Assembly (NCBI RefSeq): GCF_022836475.1 | Contig: NZ_BQXH01000013.1 | Span: 1-64,000 of the forward strand | Length of the DNA stretch: 64,000 bases | Origin: Ligilactobacillus pabuli | Lineage (GTDB): Bacteria; Bacillota; Bacilli; Lactobacillales; Lactobacillaceae | Reading direction: 5' to 3' | Shown here: one piece after another, positions 52,795 to 60,486 of the stretch | How positions within the stretch are numbered: position 1 is the stretch's first letter | Layout: each line of letters opens with the position of its first letter | Made by a program: the position numbers and the translations under genes | The notes under the pieces: model-generated | Seen by the model: the letters and a program-made list of their open reading frames with translations, nothing else | Database searches by the model: none | What the model was told of the DNA's origin: nothing

Positions 52795-52912
52795 TAGTCG
52801 AGCTGCTTGAAACAGAAAGTTCCGCCCATCCCAACCTGGAGGTAATACCTAAGACGCATTCCTCCCAGGTCCCGATGGTGTTCGCTTTCTAATCGTTTCA
52901 CTCCGCCCTATT
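52795..52912 (-). repeat. nested-stem repeat element, type A arms (locus 11b)
   Basis: Arms GTGAAAC-GATT-AGAAAG and CTTTCT-GTTTCA pair. The inner hairpin CCTGGGAGGAATGC pairs with GTATTACCTCCAGG; only the loop-proximal bases are shared with other type A copies. Sense in the mapA leader. Confidence 0.92.
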
Positions 52913-52973
52913 AGTCTGATTTGGTTCAGTGACCTTACCTAATCACCAAAGCCTGTCACAATTCAGTCATGAA

Positions 52974-53037
52974 TGTTAACGCTATATTTACGTTCTTATA
53001 GTAGCATTGCCAAAAGAGCAGTAGCAATCGTTTTCTT
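52974..53037 (-). promoter_or_regulatory. predicted mapA promoter with operator-like site
   Basis: On the minus strand TTGCTA and TACTAT are spaced 18 bp. AGCGTTAACAT, a half-match to cre/MalR sites, lies at the expected start at about 52975-52990. This gives a leader of about 335 nt that includes both repeat elements. Confidence 0.5.
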
Positions 53038-53071
53038 GCCCGTTTTAACAGGCATCGCGCCATATTAACGA

Positions 53072-53085
53072 TGTTACCGATAACA
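53072..53085. promoter_or_regulatory. MalR-type operator upstream of mapA
   Basis: TGTTACCGATAACA is the third member of the TGTTANCGNTAACA set in the window, about 100 bp upstream of the predicted mapA start site. Confidence 0.8.
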
Positions 53086-53146
53086 GATTTTTAGCTGGTC
53101 AGACGAGTCGTCACTTTCTGAATAGATTTCATAATTTGGGCAAACA

Positions 53147-53192
53147 AAAAAGTTGCCTCGCCTGCATTCATTTGCAAGAAAGGCAACTTTTT
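53147..53192. terminator. bidirectional terminator after the 96-aa gene
   Basis: AAAAAGTTGCCT (53147-53158) pairs with AGGCAACTTTTT (53181-53192). It supports transcription of the small gene upstream on the minus strand. Confidence 0.92.
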
Positions 53193-53301
53193 CTAAGTAG
53201 TTCTGCTTAAACACTCAGCTGCTAAGTTTTTCACAGCTGTTTTAAATGGTTATGGCCTGGTAAACTAGCCAACTTCCCCATCGCCAAATCAGCCTGAAAA
53301 A

Positions 53302-53592
53302 TTAAGCTTGCAGCTCAGGCAGTTCAATTTCTTTGACCAGATAACTCTCTTCAATATACTTTAATAGTTTCAAACACCAGTGTGGGTTAATTTGACCATG
53401 TAAGACCCGGTATCTTTCCGTGTTATACTGATCAACCACATCCAAAAAGCTCAGAACTTCTAACATCGATAGTTGAAAAGTTTTAGTCCGTTGACTATTA
53501 TCGAGAAATTTCTGGGAAATAGTCAATTTTTTCATGTCTAAATGCAAATCAAATTGACCACAATGAGCCACCTGAAATATATTTTGTGTCAT
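53302..53592 (-). CDS. small protein of unknown function (96 aa)
   Basis: The 96-residue soluble protein has no recognised motif. It carries a leucine-rich middle (KTFQLSMLEVLSFLDVVDQY) and an acidic C-terminus. A GGGGAG ribosome binding site 11 bases before the ATG and a strong terminator 110 bp downstream support a real gene. It stands alone between the maltose cluster and a GNAT gene. Confidence 0.6.
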   Translation of the reverse strand: MTQNIFQVAHCGQFDLHLDMKKLTISQKFLDNSQRTKTFQLSMLEVLSFLDVVDQYNTERYRVLHGQINPHWCLKLLKYIEESYLVKEIELPELQA

Positions 53593-53946
53593 ATTTTAGT
53601 CACTCTCCCCTCGATAGTCGTTAAAACTCTTATTTTACAGTAATGGTACCGCAATCATTATTTTAACACATAATTTTAAGTTTACTACCACTTATTATCC
53701 TAGAACTAATTATTTGATAAGTAAACCACAAGTTTCAAAGTATGAACTATTAGAAATAACGCTCAAATTATTGTTTAACTGTTTAATCGGCTTTTTTGTG
53801 GAAAAGTTAACGTTCTCAACAGTTAAGTTAATTTTTTCTAATAATGGAAATAAATTGTTTGCAATCGACCCTTTTTTCAGTAAAATATTTTTATGCGCTT
53901 TTCAACAGCGGAAAACAAAGTACCGGCTGGTTCAGCTCTGGTATTT

Positions 53947-54068
53947 TAGTCGAGCTCCGTGAGGCAAGAGATTCTGCTTATCTCGCCCCAACCTTCAATG
54001 CCAAATGCGCATTAAAGGTCAGGTCATGATAATGCTCGTCTCTTAGACGCCTCACTCTGCCCTGTTAT
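53947..54068 (-). repeat. nested-stem repeat element, type B arms (locus 12)
   Basis: Arms GTGAGGC-GTCT-AAGAGA and TCTCTT-GCCTCAC. The inner hairpin ACCTTTAATGC pairs with GCATTGAAGGT. It lies upstream of the GNAT gene, antisense to it. Confidence 0.92.
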
Positions 54069-54090
54069 TTGTTAGAAAGAAGGTCCCTAT

Positions 54091-54645
54091 ATGAAACTTA
54101 ATCGTGCAAAAATGTCTGACCTCGATCAGATCATCGAAATCTTAGCTGACGGCCGTGACCAATTAGCCGAAAAAGGCGTTGACCAATGGCAAGGAGATTA
54201 TCCTTCTCGTGAGCATGTTAAATACGATATTGAACACGGCTTTGCTTTTTTAGCTGAATCTGCCGACCATGAAACAATTGGTGCCCTCTCTTTAGTGACG
54301 GCACCCGATCACTCTTATGATCAGCTACATGGTAAGTGGCTGGTTGATACAACAGCTTACATCGTGATTCACCGGGTTGCGATTCATTCTAACCATGGTG
54401 GACATGGCTATGCGACACAATTATTTGAAAAAGTGATTGAAGAAGTCGAACAAAACCATCCTGAGATCGACAGTATCCGCATCGATACCCATAAAAACAA
54501 TGGCGCAATGCAACACGTGATTGCCAAGACTGGGTTTGAAAAAGTCGGTGAACTCGTTGGGGTCTATGGTCCTACCGATGAATGTTTCGTTTATGAAAAA
54601 GTCATCCGCCGTGCCGATTTGTCTCAACAAAAAATCGCTGGTTAA
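54091..54645 (+). CDS. GNAT family N-acetyltransferase
   Basis: The 184-residue protein has the GNAT fold: N-terminal KMSDLDQIIEIL, strand-4 YIVIHRVAIHSNHGGHGYATQLFEKVI containing the acetyl-CoA loop (R/Q-x-x-G-x-G/A variant NHGGHGYA), and SIRIDTHKNNGAMQHVIAKTGFEKVG. The substrate is unknown. GAAAGAAGG lies just before the ATG, and the upstream repeat element ends 23 bp away, so the promoter probably lies within or before the element. Confidence 0.92.
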   Translation: MKLNRAKMSDLDQIIEILADGRDQLAEKGVDQWQGDYPSREHVKYDIEHGFAFLAESADHETIGALSLVTAPDHSYDQLHGKWLVDTTAYIVIHRVAIHSNHGGHGYATQLFEKVIEEVEQNHPEIDSIRIDTHKNNGAMQHVIAKTGFEKVGELVGVYGPTDECFVYEKVIRRADLSQQKIAG

Positions 54646-54659
54646 TTAAAAACTAACTC

Positions 54660-54690
54660 CTGCTTGCCATTTCGTGGCAGGCTTTTCTTT
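54660..54690 (+). terminator. terminator of the GNAT gene
   Basis: TGCCA-TTTCG-TGGCA (54665-54679), with outer CCTG/CAGG pairing, is followed by CTTTTCTTTT. Confidence 0.8.
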
Positions 54691-54730
54691 TGCACAAAAT
54701 TTTATGAAAAAAATTAGCAGCTGAGTATTT

Positions 54731-55066
54731 GCTGGTCTTATTTTCCCAAAACAGGACCAGCTATCTCATTTGCTGGTTTTACTTTCCAGAAACAAGGCCG
54801 GCTATCTCATTTGCTGGCCCCACTTTCCAGAAACAGGACCGGCTATCTCATTTGCTGGTCTTACTTTCCAGAAACAGGACCGGCTATCTCATTTGACTAC
54901 GTCGTCTCAGCAAAACAACGTTTGCATCAGAACTTGCGGTCGTCGTTTCTATCAAACAGCGACCGTATTTCCATTTGCGGTCGTTATTTCCACCAAACAG
55001 CGACCGCATCTTCATTTGTGAGCGTCATTTACCCAAAACAGCGCTCGCATTTCCACTTGTCGTTCC
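54731..55066. repeat. array of nine 41-bp hairpin units with changing stems
   Basis: Units start at 54731, 54772, 54813, 54854, 54895, 54936, 54977, 55018 and 55059, always 41 bp apart. Stem arms change along the array: GCTGGTC with GACCAGC or GACCGGC (units 1-4), GCGGTCG with CGACCGC (units 6-7), GTGAGCG with CGCTCGC (unit 8). Both arms change together while the spacer (ATCTCATTT or similar) is kept. Confidence 0.93.
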
Positions 55067-55166
55067 CCTTTCCTCCCCACCAACTACAAATTTTTTATTT
55101 TTCACATAAATTTTTTTCAAAACGCGCAAAGTATATCGTACACAACCTTCGTTCGACTTTTAAAGT

Positions 55167-55375
55167 TTGTGAATTTAATTTCAGACAATGTTTATCCTTT
55201 ATTTCACAAACTATCTGTGTTATTTTTAAATCATCAAAGACATCAGTTACTGCTGAAACTTGGACGTCCACAGTAGTTACTTATCGTTATAGCCTTAATG
55301 TCCCACTTTTTACAATAATCAGCTGACAAGTCTAGTGTCGTTTTTTACTCACTTAGTTTGTGAGATAAAATTCAG
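55167..55375. promoter_or_regulatory. AT-rich region upstream of nox with Rex-like half-sites
   Basis: TTGTGAATTTAATTTCA (from 55167), TTTCACAAA (55202-55210) and TTGTGAGATAAAATTCA (from about 55358) resemble halves of the Rex operator TTGTGAANNNNTTCACAA, though none is perfect. Redox control of nox by Rex is known in other Firmicutes. Confidence 0.3.
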
Positions 55376-55428
55376 TTTTTAACAGTTGTATTTTAATACA
55401 CATGACAATTAGAAGGGAAGTTCTATTC

Positions 55429-56793
55429 ATGAAAGTTATTGTAGTTGGTTCATCACACGGTGGTTACGAAGCAGTTCGCGAAATTTTGGCTGATCAGCCC
55501 GAAACTGAGATCCAATGGTACGAAAAAGGCGACTTCTTATCATTTCTATCCTGCGGGATGCAGCTTTACCTCGAAGGTGTCGTTAAGAATGTCAATGATG
55601 TCAGTTACGCTACTCCAGAAGATATGCGGGCTCAAGGTGTGGCTGTCTTTACTGAAACAGAAATTACAGCCGTTGATGCGGCCAACCACAGCGTCCAAGT
55701 CGTTGATCATGCCCACCACACCCAACGAACTGAAAGCTACGACAAATTGATTTTAAGTCCCGGCGCGATTCCTGCGACCCTCCCTGTTCCAGGAAATGAC
55801 TTAGCCAACGTTTATCAAATGCGCGGTCGCGACTGGGCCATCAAGCTTAAAGCCAAAACAGTCGACCCTGACGTTCAAAATGTTGTCGTGATCGGTGCTG
55901 GTTACATTGGGATCGAAGCTGCGGAAGTCTTCGCTAAAGCTGGCAAGCACGTCACGATCGTTGACATGTTGCCCCGCCTATTAGCTAAGTATTTAGACGA
56001 AGAACTAACCACGATTGTGACAGCCGAGATGGAACAACATGACATCAAAGCCGCTCCTGGTCAAGCTATCAAACGGTTCGACGGTCAAGACGGCCATGTC
56101 ACTGAAGTTGTAACTGATCAAGCAACTTACCCGGCAGACTTAGTGATCGTTGCGACAGGGATCAAAGCCAACACCCAGTGGTTAGCGGAAACACTCGACC
56201 TTGATGATCATGGCATGATCGTCGTTGATGACCACCAACAAACCAGTGCCGCTGATGTATACGCCGTCGGGGATGCTACTTTAGTCCGTTTTGCTCCCAC
56301 TGATGGTACTAAAACGCCGATTGCTCTCGCTACTAATGCTCGCCGCCAGGGACGAATTGCTGGTAAAAATGCGTGCGGTATTCCCGCCACCACTCCGCTG
56401 GTTTCCGGTTCCAGTGCACTACCAGTTTTCGATTACAAATTTGCTTCGACCGGTATCAAAGAAGGTACTGCGGGCCAATTTGGCATTGAAACCAAGTCAA
56501 CATTGGTCACCGACACATTCCGCCCAGCTTTTGTTCCTGCTGCAAACGGCAACGCTAAGGTCTGGTTCAAACTGACCTATGATCCACAAACCACCCGCAT
56601 TTTAGGAGCACAGGTCTTATCAACGGCAGATATGACGCAAAATATCAATACGATCTCACTAGCGATCCAAGCTAAATTGACCCTCGCTGATTTAGCCTAT
56701 GCCGACTTTTTCTTCCAACCTGGTTTAGACCGGCCGTGGAACATTATTAACTTGGCTGCACAAAAGGCCTTACGTCAACTAGATAAAGCTTAA
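55429..56793 (+). CDS. nox: water-forming NADH oxidase (Nox, pyridine nucleotide-disulfide oxidoreductase class)
   Basis: The 454-residue FAD enzyme reduces O2 with NADH. The FAD-binding [16 protein letters not shown], redox-active cysteine in [13 protein letters not shown] at about residue 42, second nucleotide site [21 protein letters not shown], and DVYAVGDAT are all present; the C-terminal dimerisation domain ends [12 protein letters not shown]. The single conserved Cys fits water-forming Nox or CoA-disulfide reductase relatives. The ATG at 55429 has AAGGGA upstream, in preference to an ATG at 55402. Confidence 0.93.
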   Translation: MKVIVVGSSHGGYEAVREILADQPETEIQWYEKGDFLSFLSCGMQLYLEGVVKNVNDVSYATPEDMRAQGVAVFTETEITAVDAANHSVQVVDHAHHTQRTESYDKLILSPGAIPATLPVPGNDLANVYQMRGRDWAIKLKAKTVDPDVQNVVVIGAGYIGIEAAEVFAKAGKHVTIVDMLPRLLAKYLDEELTTIVTAEMEQHDIKAAPGQAIKRFDGQDGHVTEVVTDQATYPADLVIVATGIKANTQWLAETLDLDDHGMIVVDDHQQTSAADVYAVGDATLVRFAPTDGTKTPIALATNARRQGRIAGKNACGIPATTPLVSGSSALPVFDYKFASTGIKEGTAGQFGIETKSTLVTDTFRPAFVPAANGNAKVWFKLTYDPQTTRILGAQVLSTADMTQNINTISLAIQAKLTLADLAYADFFFQPGLDRPWNIINLAAQKALRQLDKA

Positions 56794-56804
56794 CTAACTA
56801 TCAG

Positions 56805-56855
56805 AAAGAACACTTAACTAACGCCTGTCTTACGGCAATTAAGTGTTCTTTTTTG
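56805..56855 (+). terminator. terminator of nox
   Basis: AAAGAACACTTAA (56805-56817) pairs with TTAAGTGTTCTTT (56839-56851), followed by T residues. Between here and 57144 I see no gene; the region presumably holds the promoter of the P-type ATPase. Confidence 0.92.
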
Positions 56856-57144
56856 TTTCCGCACATAAAAATGATTTTAATTTTTTTGTTAAAATAATTG
56901 ATTTATCTCTTGACGCTTAAACATGAAAGATGATACGCTTAATTACGTAAAGTTGAATATTTTTCAACGTGCCAGCTGGATGTCGTTTGCTCAACTGACG
57001 CTTAACTTGACCATTTCCTTCCTCCTCAACTCCTGCTCACCAGCCTGAGGAGTACGTTTCAAGTTATTCCCCCATCTCACACGACTAACCACATCACGAG
57101 TGTTAAGTTTCAATTTTAACTACATTTCTGAAAGGATGATTTCA

Positions 57145-59778
57145 GTGACGAACTCTCCCTCATACCCTGAGAAAGTGCTCGCCAGCTACCACTCCAACGA
57201 ACAAGGTTTGACCACTAAAGAAGTTGGTGCGCGCCAACAAAAATTTGGTCCCAATGAATTACAAGCAGGCAAAAAGAACGGTCTCTTCCGTCAAATTGTC
57301 CACCATCTCTCTGACATTACCTCGTTAGTCCTCTTATTTGCCGTCCTACTCTCAACCTATCTCGCAGTGTCTGGTGCCGAAAAATGGAGCCAGCCGCTCA
57401 TCATCGGCAGTATTCTAGCGTTGAATGTCTTCATCAGTATCTACCAAGAAAAGAGCGCTGAAAAAGCTCTCTCCGCTTTAAAAAACATGAATGTCCACGA
57501 AACGACAGTCATTAGAAACGGTCACCGCCAAACGATCGAGGCAACTGATTTAGTTGTCGGCGACCTGGTTGTTTTAACCGCAGGCGACCACGTTCCTGCT
57601 GACGGAAAGTTGCTCACAGCCAATAATCTCACACTCAACGAAGCCGTTTTGACTGGTGAAAGTGAACCGGTCCAGAAAAATGCAGAACCACAAGCTCCTA
57701 CTACCGAGATCAGTCAGCGGTTTAACGAAGTCTTTTCTGGGACAGGCGTTGTCACTGGTAACGGACTCATGGTTATTTCAGCGATTGGGATGCAAACAGA
57801 AATTGGTTCGATCGCCACTTTATTGAATACCACCAAAAAACAAGCAACTCCACTACAAGAAAAATTAACGATCCTCTCAAAACACTTAACTTCCGTTGCC
57901 CTACTTGGTGGACTGCTCATTTTTATCATCGGCTTCTTCTTCCGCGGCTTTGATCTTTCAGCCGGTTTGATTATGGGAGTCTCACTTGCCGTAGCTGCAG
58001 TCCCAGAAACACTGCCAATTATTGTCACGATCAGTTTATCTTATGGCGTCATCAAAATGGCCAAGAAAAATGCCATCATGCGGCGCGTGAACGCTGTCGA
58101 AACCGTCGGTAGTATTGACGTCATCGCCTCCGATAAAACCGGAACACTAACTCAAAATCAAATGACGGTCACTAAATACTGGGTCCCAGAAAATTTACCG
58201 GCCGACACTTCCAGTGTAATTTCTCCAGACTCAGACGAATTTCAGCTGATGCGCTTCATGGGGTTAGCCACCAATGCCGAAATCAAAGAAGTTGACGGCC
58301 AAACAGTTGAGCTGGGCGACTCCACTGAGCTCGCCATTTTACGCTGGATGGAACATGCCCAAACAACCAGAATGGACTTGGAAAAAGAGTATCCCCGACT
58401 CGCAGAAGACCCGTTTGACTCCACCAAAAAATTAATGGGGACCTTACATCAGACTCCATCTGGCAAATATCTGCTGATCGTCAAAGGTGCAATCGACCGT
58501 TTACCCTTTCAAGCCACTGACAAGCAGAAAAAAGAAGTTAAGCACATTAACCAACAATTTGCGCAAGATGCCTTACGCGTTTTAGCAGTTGGTTACACAC
58601 TGTTGGACGAAAAGCCCGCTGAACCGCTAGATGCCACTAAGATTCCGGTCAAACTAGCAGGTTTGATTGGAATTATTGATCCACCTCGACCAGCAGCGAT
58701 TTCCGCGATCCGCAAAGCCAAAACAGCCGGGATCACCACTTTGATGATCACTGGTGACCACCCAGAAACGGCCAAAGCAATCGCAGTCCAAATGGGAATC
58801 GCCACCCCCGCAGACCAAGTCATTACAGGTGCTGATTTACGCCAGCTCAGTGAGGATGAATTACAAGAACGAGCTCCAACAATCAAAGTTTACGCCAGGG
58901 TCTCTCCGGCAGATAAAATACGGATCGTTAAGGCCTGGCAGGCAAACGGCTCTACCATTGCGATGACCGGGGACGGTGTGAATGACGCTCCCGCCATCAA
59001 GGCCGCAGACGTCGGCATCGCAATGGGAAAAACTGGAACCGATGTTGCTAAAGAGGCCGCCGATATGATTTTAGTCGACGACAATTTTGAAACGATCGTC
59101 GCCGCCATCGAAGAAGGCCGCACAATTTATCAAAACATTTTGAAAGCAGTTGAATTCTTAATTGGAGTCAACTTTGCCCAACTCTTCTTAATGATCTTTG
59201 CGGTCGCGATGGGCTGGGGTTCTCCGCTGCTAGCGGAACAACTGCTCTTGATCAATATCTTAGCTGACGGGATCCCCGGCTTTTACATTTGCCGTGAAGT
59301 AGCCGAAGGACACCAAATGCGCCGGGCACCAATCAGCCGTCACTCTAGTATTTTCGCAGATGGTTTAGCCCAACGTGTCTTTTTCAGGGCACTAGTTTTC
59401 ACCCTCTTGACCTTAAGTATTTTCAGTTTAGGACTCTTTGTCCTCTCCAATCAAAACTTAGCTTTTGCCAGAACCATGCTCTTCTTAGTCCTGGCATTAG
59501 GCTCCATGTTAGACATTTATGTCATCAAATCCAGACAACCATTTTCTCGCCAAACTTTAGTAGAGAATCCGCCTTTAAATTACGGCCTAGCTGGAACAAT
59601 GCTGCTGGTCATCTCACTAGCGACTGTCCCTGGGCTTCGTGAAATTTTCGGTTTCACCGCTCTCAATGGATTAGCCTGGCTGATCGTCTTGTGCAGTATC
59701 TTTATTCCCGGACTGTTATTAGAGCTTAGAAAACGATTAGCTTTACGCCAGGACGCTAAAAATGCAGCGCTCAAATAA
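57145..59778 (+). CDS. P2-type cation-transporting ATPase (calcium ATPase-like)
   Basis: The 877-residue P-type ATPase has about ten membrane helices. Landmarks: actuator TGES (LTGESEPVQ), phosphorylation motif SDKTGTLTQNQMTV, nucleotide-binding KGAIDRLP, LIGIIDPPRP, hinge TGDGVNDAPAIKAADVGIAMG. In helix 4 the usual PEGLP reads PETLP, so the ion site differs from standard SERCA/PMR1 pumps and the ion is uncertain (Ca2+, Mn2+ or other). The GTG at 57145 is chosen because GAAAGGA lies eight bases upstream; the ATG at 57136 abuts that site. Confidence 0.9.
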   Translation: MTNSPSYPEKVLASYHSNEQGLTTKEVGARQQKFGPNELQAGKKNGLFRQIVHHLSDITSLVLLFAVLLSTYLAVSGAEKWSQPLIIGSILALNVFISIYQEKSAEKALSALKNMNVHETTVIRNGHRQTIEATDLVVGDLVVLTAGDHVPADGKLLTANNLTLNEAVLTGESEPVQKNAEPQAPTTEISQRFNEVFSGTGVVTGNGLMVISAIGMQTEIGSIATLLNTTKKQATPLQEKLTILSKHLTSVALLGGLLIFIIGFFFRGFDLSAGLIMGVSLAVAAVPETLPIIVTISLSYGVIKMAKKNAIMRRVNAVETVGSIDVIASDKTGTLTQNQMTVTKYWVPENLPADTSSVISPDSDEFQLMRFMGLATNAEIKEVDGQTVELGDSTELAILRWMEHAQTTRMDLEKEYPRLAEDPFDSTKKLMGTLHQTPSGKYLLIVKGAIDRLPFQATDKQKKEVKHINQQFAQDALRVLAVGYTLLDEKPAEPLDATKIPVKLAGLIGIIDPPRPAAISAIRKAKTAGITTLMITGDHPETAKAIAVQMGIATPADQVITGADLRQLSEDELQERAPTIKVYARVSPADKIRIVKAWQANGSTIAMTGDGVNDAPAIKAADVGIAMGKTGTDVAKEAADMILVDDNFETIVAAIEEGRTIYQNILKAVEFLIGVNFAQLFLMIFAVAMGWGSPLLAEQLLLINILADGIPGFYICREVAEGHQMRRAPISRHSSIFADGLAQRVFFRALVFTLLTLSIFSLGLFVLSNQNLAFARTMLFLVLALGSMLDIYVIKSRQPFSRQTLVENPPLNYGLAGTMLLVISLATVPGLREIFGFTALNGLAWLIVLCSIFIPGLLLELRKRLALRQDAKNAALK

Positions 59779-59790
59779 GGAGGTGTTAAA

Positions 59791-60189
59791 ATGTTTGCTT
59801 TAAAATTCATCTTCGTTCTCTTACTCGTCTTAAATCTCGGCAGTTGTAGCCAAAATGTTTCCTCGGACCTCAAAAGTCATAAGTGGGAATTTACCGCCCA
59901 ACAACACCACGATTCTGGCTCGATCGTTCGCTTTAATGGAAAAAAAGCAACTTTTGTGAAAGGTGACCATAGTAAAGACTATGCTTATCGCCTTAAAAAG
60001 CGCCCCGATGGTACAACTAACTTGATTATTACTCAAAAAAGTAGTGTTTCCCAGCGCGCTCCCACTAAAGAATTTGAGCTCAAAAAGGCTGGGCAAAACT
60101 ACAAACTGATTCCTAAAAATAAACTGGCCAAACACTATTACGGTGAGGTCCAGCTCATTTCGAGCGGAAAAAGATACAGGATGGAGTGA
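59791..60189 (+). CDS. small lipoprotein of unknown function
   Basis: The 132-residue protein has a short signal (MFALKFIFVLLLVL) and lipobox LGSC at about residues 16-19. The mature part is basic and beta-rich (FNGKKATFVKGDHSKDYAYRLKKRPDG), reminiscent of small lactobacillar lipoproteins but not recognised. AAGGAGGT precedes the ATG, only 12 bp behind the ATPase gene, so it is cotranscribed. The last codons (RYRME) and stop lie in the beginning of a repeat element, so the C-terminus was probably reshaped by insertion. Confidence 0.8.
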   Translation: MFALKFIFVLLLVLNLGSCSQNVSSDLKSHKWEFTAQQHHDSGSIVRFNGKKATFVKGDHSKDYAYRLKKRPDGTTNLIITQKSSVSQRAPTKEFELKKAGQNYKLIPKNKLAKHYYGEVQLISSGKRYRME

Positions 60190-60294
60190 AACGTTTAGAA
60201 AGCGAGCTCCATCGGAACCTGAGCATTAATGCGTTTTAGGCATTGGTGCTTGGGTTTGGATGGGCGGAACTTTCTGTTTCACGCAGCTCGACTA
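60176..60294 (+). repeat. nested-stem repeat element, type A arms (locus 13a)
   Basis: It overlaps the 3' end of the lipoprotein gene. Arms GTGAAAC-GTTT-AGAAAG and CTTTCT-GTTTCAC. The inner hairpin CCTGAGCATTAATGC pairs with GCATTGGTGCTTGGG through several G-U pairs. Confidence 0.93.
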
Positions 60295-60299
60295 AGAAA

Positions 60300-60418
60300 A
60301 CAGGGTGGAGTGAGGTGATCAAGAGACGAGCAATATCGTGACCTGACCTTTAATGCGCTTTTGGCATTGAAGGTTGGGGCGAGATAAGCGGAATCTCTTG
60401 TCTCACGCAGCTCGAATA
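60300..60418 (+). repeat. nested-stem repeat element, type B arms (locus 13b)
   Basis: Arms GTGAGGT-GATC-AAGAGA and TCTCTT-GTCTCAC. A compensating pattern is present: the usual GAGGC/GCCTC is GAGGT/GTCTC here, with G-U pairs. It lies before the terminator, in the lipoprotein 3' UTR. Confidence 0.92.
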
Positions 60419-60435
60419 CAATCACAGCTCAGCAA

Positions 60436-60486
60436 AAAACTCAGTCCTCTAGAAGTTTTGTACTTCAGGGGGCTGAGTTTTTGCTT
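60436..60486. terminator. bidirectional terminator
   Basis: AAAACTCAGTCC pairs with GGGCTGAGTTTT, with A and T runs on both sides; it serves both converging transcripts. Confidence 0.9.

Noticed and set aside
54770-55326. Reading frames through the 54.7 kb array (MLVLLSRNKAGYLICW..., MLAPLSRNRTGYLICW...)
   Set aside because: They are translations of 41-bp repeats, whose period is not a multiple of three, and they lack ribosome binding sites.
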